A DNA stretch of 64,000 nt from contig CAZSHG010000001.1 of assembly GCA_964606695.1 (NCBI GenBank), forward strand, positions 1-64,000. The letters are read 5' to 3'. Positions 61,022 to 64,000 of the stretch are shown here, piece by piece (within the stretch, counting starts at the first letter, position 1; each line of letters starts with the position of its first letter). Source of the DNA: CAZSHG01 sp964606695 [NCBI: uncultured bacterium]. GTDB lineage: Bacteria > UBP14 > UBA6098. Below the pieces are notes generated by a model. It saw only the letters and a program-made list of their open reading frames with translations, was not told the DNA's origin and made no database searches. Both the position numbers and the translations under genes were made by a program.

Positions 61022-62005
61022 TTACCATAATTCAACGGAGGCATTCTCGTCAAGGAGAATAGCCACCGATTTCTCGAAATGTATGTTATGAATAGCCATA
61101 GCAAAAAAGCTGCCGGTTGGGATAACTTTGATATAATCCCTTTTCTTATCCTCGGTTAGCGGGATCGAGTCGGTTACAGTTAATAAATCCAACGGCGTGT
61201 CATCGAGCCGCTCCATTGCCGGGCCGGAAAGCAGGGGATGAGTCGCGCAAATAAATATTTTCTCCGTGCCCTCTTTTCGAAGCATTTTACAGGCTTCGCG
61301 CATTGTCCCGGCCGTATCGATAATATCATCGAGCAAAATTGCTATCTTCCCTTTGACATCGCCGACTATTTTCAGTGCTTCAGGTTGAAGAGAACCCCTC
61401 TTCCTCCTCTTGTAAATCGCCGCTATTTCCATATCCAGCCTTCTGGCAAGGGTTTCGACCCTTTTCACTCCCCCGATATCCGGGCTGACGATTACTACCC
61501 TATCTCTATTATCGCCACCAACAATCGGCAGAATCTCGCTTTCTATATACCTTTTAAATAACAGATCGGAAACGAGCTGATCCGTCGGAATATCGAAGAA
61601 GCCTTGAATTTGGGGCGCGTGCAAGTCCATCGTCAATACGCGATGCGCCCCCGCACTGACGATCAGATTCGCTATCAATTTGCTCGATATCGCTACGCGA
61701 GGTTCATCCTTTCTGTCCTGTCGGGCGTATCCGTAATATGGGATTACCGCCGTTACTCGTTTTGCGCTTGCCCTTCGGGCCGCGTCTATCATAATCAACA
61801 GTTCAAAGATGTTATCCGACGGCGGAAACGTCGGCTGGACGATGAATACATCCATACCGCGGACGTTCTCCTCGATTTTAAACCTGATTTCACCGTCGTT
61901 GAAATTAGTCAACAGCGTTTTACAGGGGTCTAACCCCAGATGATGGGCTATATCGAGCCCGAGCTGTGGATTGGCTCTACCGATAATGAGTTTCAGATTC
62001 TTCAA
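61022..62005 (-). CDS. prs: Ribose-phosphate pyrophosphokinase
   Basis: The enzyme makes PRPP for purines, pyrimidines, histidine and tryptophan. The start is TTG at 62005 (KNLKLIIGRANPQLG follows) with GAGG 5 bases upstream; an in-frame ATG at 62095 reads through the tRNA and must be wrong. The 327-residue protein has the DLHAPQIQGFFDIPTD segment, the flexible loop region with YARQDRKD, VIVSPDIGGVKR and the PRPP loop ILLDDIIDTAGTM. The neighbour order ispE, tRNA-Gln, prs, rplY is conserved in several bacterial groups. Confidence 0.96.
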   Translation of the reverse strand: MKNLKLIIGRANPQLGLDIAHHLGLDPCKTLLTNFNDGEIRFKIEENVRGMDVFIVQPTFPPSDNIFELLIMIDAARRASAKRVTAVIPYYGYARQDRKDEPRVAISSKLIANLIVSAGAHRVLTMDLHAPQIQGFFDIPTDQLVSDLLFKRYIESEILPIVGGDNRDRVVIVSPDIGGVKRVETLARRLDMEIAAIYKRRKRGSLQPEALKIVGDVKGKIAILLDDIIDTAGTMREACKMLRKEGTEKIFICATHPLLSGPAMERLDDTPLDLLTVTDSIPLTEDKKRDYIKVIPTGSFFAMAIHNIHFEKSVAILLDENASVELW

Positions 62006-62023
62006 TTTGACCTCATATTTATT

Positions 62024-62094
62024 CTGGGGTGGGAGGATTCGAACCTCCGATAACGGGTCCAAAGCCCGTTGGCTTGCCACTTGCCGACACCCCA
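62024..62094 (-). tRNA. tRNA-Gln, anticodon UUG
   Basis: On the minus strand: acceptor TGGGGTG pairs perfectly with CACCCCA; D stem GGC/GCC; anticodon stem ACGGG/CCCGT with loop CTTTGGA, so the anticodon is TTG; a 4-base variable loop; T stem GGAGG/CCTCC with loop TTCGAAT; discriminator G at 62024, as is usual for Gln. It is 71 bases and the CCA end is not encoded. It lies between ispE and prs. Confidence 0.97.
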
Positions 62095-62135
62095 TCGATT
62101 AGTTGAAGATGCGGCTGATTGCTAACACCCTTAAA

Positions 62136-62987
62136 TCAATTATCCAGTTTTATTGGCGTAACAACTTCGCACCACATATCATTGAACTTATCCAGCGCAA
62201 TTTGCGCGGTTTCGATATTTTCAAAAAATCCAAACAAAGCACTACCACTCCCGGTTAAAGCCGCGTGTAGTGCTCCATTCGAGATAAGCCTATCCAATAT
62301 CCTTTTTGCCGCCGGATAATCATCAAAAAACACGGTTTGCAGGTCGTTACCTATCCTGCAGGCCTTCAATGCGGAATCCGGCAGGCGTAAACGTGAAATA
62401 ATATTCTCCCTGCCGCCTTTTGTCAAGCCTTTTTTGGCGATATTATATGCCCGCGCGGTGGACATACCATAAAGCGGTTTGACAAGGAGAAAAGCGTAAT
62501 CTTTATCGACATCGATATCCCGAACTATTTCGCCCCTGCCCGTAATCAAACTCGAACCGCTTCCGAAAAAGAACGGGACGTCACTGCCGACGATTCCCCC
62601 GATTTTGGCGAGGGTGGCACTATCCAGATCGAGATTGTAAATATCTCGAAGCCCCATTAATACCGTAGCCGCGTCGGAACTGCCTCCGCCGAGCCCGCTC
62701 TGGACGGGAATTCTCTTCCCTAAGTGAATTCCGGCACCCAATTCCGAACCGACAACCTGACATAAGGCCGCCCAGACTTTGGCAACCGTATTGCTTTCAT
62801 CGAGTGGCAGAGAAGGATCGTTGGAAGATAATGCGAGACCGGAATCCGTTTTTTCGATATCGATTCGGTCGAAAAGCGAAACGGCCTGGACTATCGACCA
62901 GATGTCGGTGTAACCGTCGGGACGTTCGCCAACAAGGCGTAAGCATAAATTAACTTTAGCGGGCGCTTTGAGACTCAGGCTTTTCAT
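62136..62987 (-). CDS. ispE: 4-diphosphocytidyl-2-C-methyl-D-erythritol kinase
   Basis: IspE phosphorylates CDP-ME in the MEP pathway to isopentenyl diphosphate. The 283-residue GHMP-family protein starts SLKAPAKVNLCLRLVGERPDG and has the ATP loop PVQSGLGGGSSDAATVL (about 89-105) and the C-terminal ALTGSGSALFGFF (about 238-250). There is no ribosome binding site; a -10 box lies 6 bases before the ATG, so the mRNA is likely leaderless. It is the first gene of the run that continues through tRNA-Gln, prs and rplY into the capsule genes. Confidence 0.96.
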   Translation of the reverse strand: MKSLSLKAPAKVNLCLRLVGERPDGYTDIWSIVQAVSLFDRIDIEKTDSGLALSSNDPSLPLDESNTVAKVWAALCQVVGSELGAGIHLGKRIPVQSGLGGGSSDAATVLMGLRDIYNLDLDSATLAKIGGIVGSDVPFFFGSGSSLITGRGEIVRDIDVDKDYAFLLVKPLYGMSTARAYNIAKKGLTKGGRENIISRLRLPDSALKACRIGNDLQTVFFDDYPAAKRILDRLISNGALHAALTGSGSALFGFFENIETAQIALDKFNDMWCEVVTPIKLDN

Positions 62988-62993
62988 ACGTAT

Positions 62994-63021
62994 AATATAT
63001 ATTGAGAACTCGCGATTTCAA
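62994..63021 (-). promoter_or_regulatory. Leaderless promoter of ispE
   Basis: On the minus strand TTGAAA (63016-63021), 16 bases, TATATT (62994-62999). The -10 box ends 6 bases before the ATG at 62987, so transcription would begin at the start codon itself. Confidence 0.55.
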
Positions 63022-63042
63022 GTGAATTAGCTTCGAGTTTGC

Positions 63043-63071
63043 TTGCGATAAATCCTCAGTTGAGTTATATT
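63043..63071 (+). promoter_or_regulatory. Leaderless promoter of the LolA-like gene
   Basis: TTGCGA (63043-63048), 17 bases, TATATT (63066-63071), then GGAATT and the ATG at 63078. The expected first transcribed base is the A of the ATG. Confidence 0.6.
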
Positions 63072-63077
63072 GGAATT

Positions 63078-63635
63078 ATGAAAAAACTTATCTCGATATT
63101 ATTAATTATCCTCACATGCTTCCCAGGTTTCGAGGAGCGAATAATCGAAACCTGGGAAGAAAGAGATTTCTTTTCCGCAGATATCACCCGTCTCGATATC
63201 ACGCCTATCGACACGGTTACCGATACCGGGAATTTCATTCTGGCGAACCAGAATTTCCTTTTCGATACGGAAACCGAGTTAATCGCGTTCGCCAACGACA
63301 CGCTTTACACCTATTCACAGGGCTCGGATGTCGGAGTCAAATCACCGGTCGAGGAATTCGTTTACGCCGATATAAGTGTTCTCATCAGTCGATTACGAGA
63401 AGATTTCGAGTTAGGATATATCCCCTCCGATAGCGGTTTATCTGTAGTCGGCAATGGCGGCAAAGGCAATGTTGTTCGTTTCAGAGCTATTCTCGACGAT
63501 GATTTTCTGCCCGAGAGAGTTTCCTGGGTCGATATTTTCGATAACGAGGTAGTCTTGATCTTCGACAACATATCGACTGAAAACAAAGACGCGAAAATCA
63601 AACCTCCGCAGGGAATAGAATTTATTCTGGAGTAA
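63078..63635 (+). CDS. LolA-like periplasmic lipoprotein carrier
   Basis: The start at 63078 is supported by the signal peptide (MKKLISILLIILTCFPG) and by the promoter directly in front; a TTG-type or upstream start at 63039 adds 13 unhelpful residues. The 185-residue protein has the LolA rhythm: an initial ERDFFSADITRLDIT, then FILANQNFLFDTETELIAFAND, a central SPVEEFVYADISVLI and the end PPQGIEFILE. LolA carries lipoproteins across the periplasm from the LolCDE transporter; a permease gene is at 15582-16805. The match is by pattern, so other LolA-fold proteins are possible. kdsB follows 6 bases later. Confidence 0.72.
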   Translation: MKKLISILLIILTCFPGFEERIIETWEERDFFSADITRLDITPIDTVTDTGNFILANQNFLFDTETELIAFANDTLYTYSQGSDVGVKSPVEEFVYADISVLISRLREDFELGYIPSDSGLSVVGNGGKGNVVRFRAILDDDFLPERVSWVDIFDNEVVLIFDNISTENKDAKIKPPQGIEFILE

Positions 63636-63641
63636 TAACTC

Positions 63642-64000
63642 ATGAGTATCCTGGCGGTCATTCCCGCACGATATAATTCCACACGCTTACCGGGCAAGGC
63701 TATCGTAGATATCGCCGACAAGCCGATGATTCAATGGGTTTGGGAAGCAGTAACCGCATCACATGCCATAGATACCGTTTTTTTAGCGACGGACGATGAC
63801 CGCATTCGGAAGGTAGCGGTAGATTTCGGCGCGAATGTCGTAATGACATCGGCGGATTGTGCCAGCGGCACGGAAAGGGTATGCGAGGTCATCGGTCAAA
63901 TCCCTCATGCCGAACAGAACGAATGGGTAATCAACATCCAGGGAGACGAACCGCTGATCGAACCTCCAATCCTGGATAAATTCGTCTATTCACTCGAAAA
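63642..64000 (+). CDS. kdsB: 3-deoxy-manno-octulosonate cytidylyltransferase (partial at window edge)
   Basis: The enzyme makes CMP-Kdo for lipopolysaccharide. The ATG at 63642 has GGAG 9 bases upstream. About 119 codons are visible. The N-terminal motif PARYNSTRLPGK is the nucleotide-binding loop of KdsB and NIQGDEPLIEP contains the metal-binding aspartate. The reading frame is open to the window end. Its presence supports an LPS-containing outer membrane. Confidence 0.95.
   Translation, partial: MSILAVIPARYNSTRLPGKAIVDIADKPMIQWVWEAVTASHAIDTVFLATDDDRIRKVAVDFGANVVMTSADCASGTERVCEVIGQIPHAEQNEWVINIQGDEPLIEPPILDKFVYSLE

Noticed and set aside
62005-62095. Upstream ATG extension of prs
   Set aside because: The extra 30 residues are translated from the tRNA-Gln gene; the TTG at 62005 with GAGG upstream fits the family's N-terminus.
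1-64000. CRISPR arrays, insertion sequences, prophage or integrase genes
   Set aside because: I found no regularly spaced short repeats, transposase-like proteins or phage genes on either strand.

Overview
The window looks like one chromosomal contig from an uncultured, diderm (Gram-negative) bacterium of the FCB superphylum type (Fibrobacteres-Chlorobi-Bacteroidetes and neighbouring candidate phyla). The evidence is: several secreted proteins ending in a Por/T9SS-type sorting domain (PNPFN...SGVY...K), a TonB-dependent receptor, Lol-pathway proteins (LolC/E and a LolA-like carrier), KdsB and a Wza/Wzx/Wzy capsule cluster. Genus or phylum cannot be fixed by reading alone. I see no insertion sequence, phage, CRISPR array or rRNA; there is one tRNA (Gln, UUG).

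Layout. 1-12957 (+): the end of rpsR, rplI, a DUF3307 membrane protein, a bifunctional nuclease, a gamma-carbonic-anhydrase-like protein, a TPR plus periplasmic-binding-protein fusion and three small unknown genes run without a break into a MutL/GlmL-like ASKHA ATPase. This is followed by a barrel-sandwich/KOW protein, a large lipoprotein with a C-terminal membrane domain (DUF6754-like) and three small membrane proteins, closed by a strong terminator. No glutamate mutase is present, so I read this as a poorly described ATPase-membrane complex and the best candidate for a new system here. 13021-21950 is mostly a minus-strand group: BamB-like lipoprotein, lysS, TonB-dependent receptor, LolC/E permease, a 5'-nucleotidase that has lost its metal ligands, and a small lipoprotein.

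22066-35360: HD protein and UMF1-type MFS transporter; two secreted proteins on the minus strand (one T9SS-type, one Ycf48-like propeller lipoprotein); dapA-dapB followed by two secreted proteins, a universal stress protein and a sensor-kinase-like protein with degenerate receivers; then a small membrane protein and a DUF4388 protein. 35496-49752: two giant secreted proteins (1590 and 3109 residues), both with T9SS-type tails. 49753-50249 is a long leader with two promoter-like sites.

50250-62987 (-): ispE, tRNA-Gln, prs and rplY lead directly into a surface-polysaccharide cluster (Wza-like, Wzz-like, Wzy-like, Wzx-like, RmlD-like, one GT4 glycosyltransferase, Wzi-like). The window ends with a LolA-like carrier and the start of kdsB on the plus strand. 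Several genes without a Shine-Dalgarno sequence have a -10 box only 6-8 bases before the ATG, which suggests leaderless mRNAs alongside ordinary SD-led genes.
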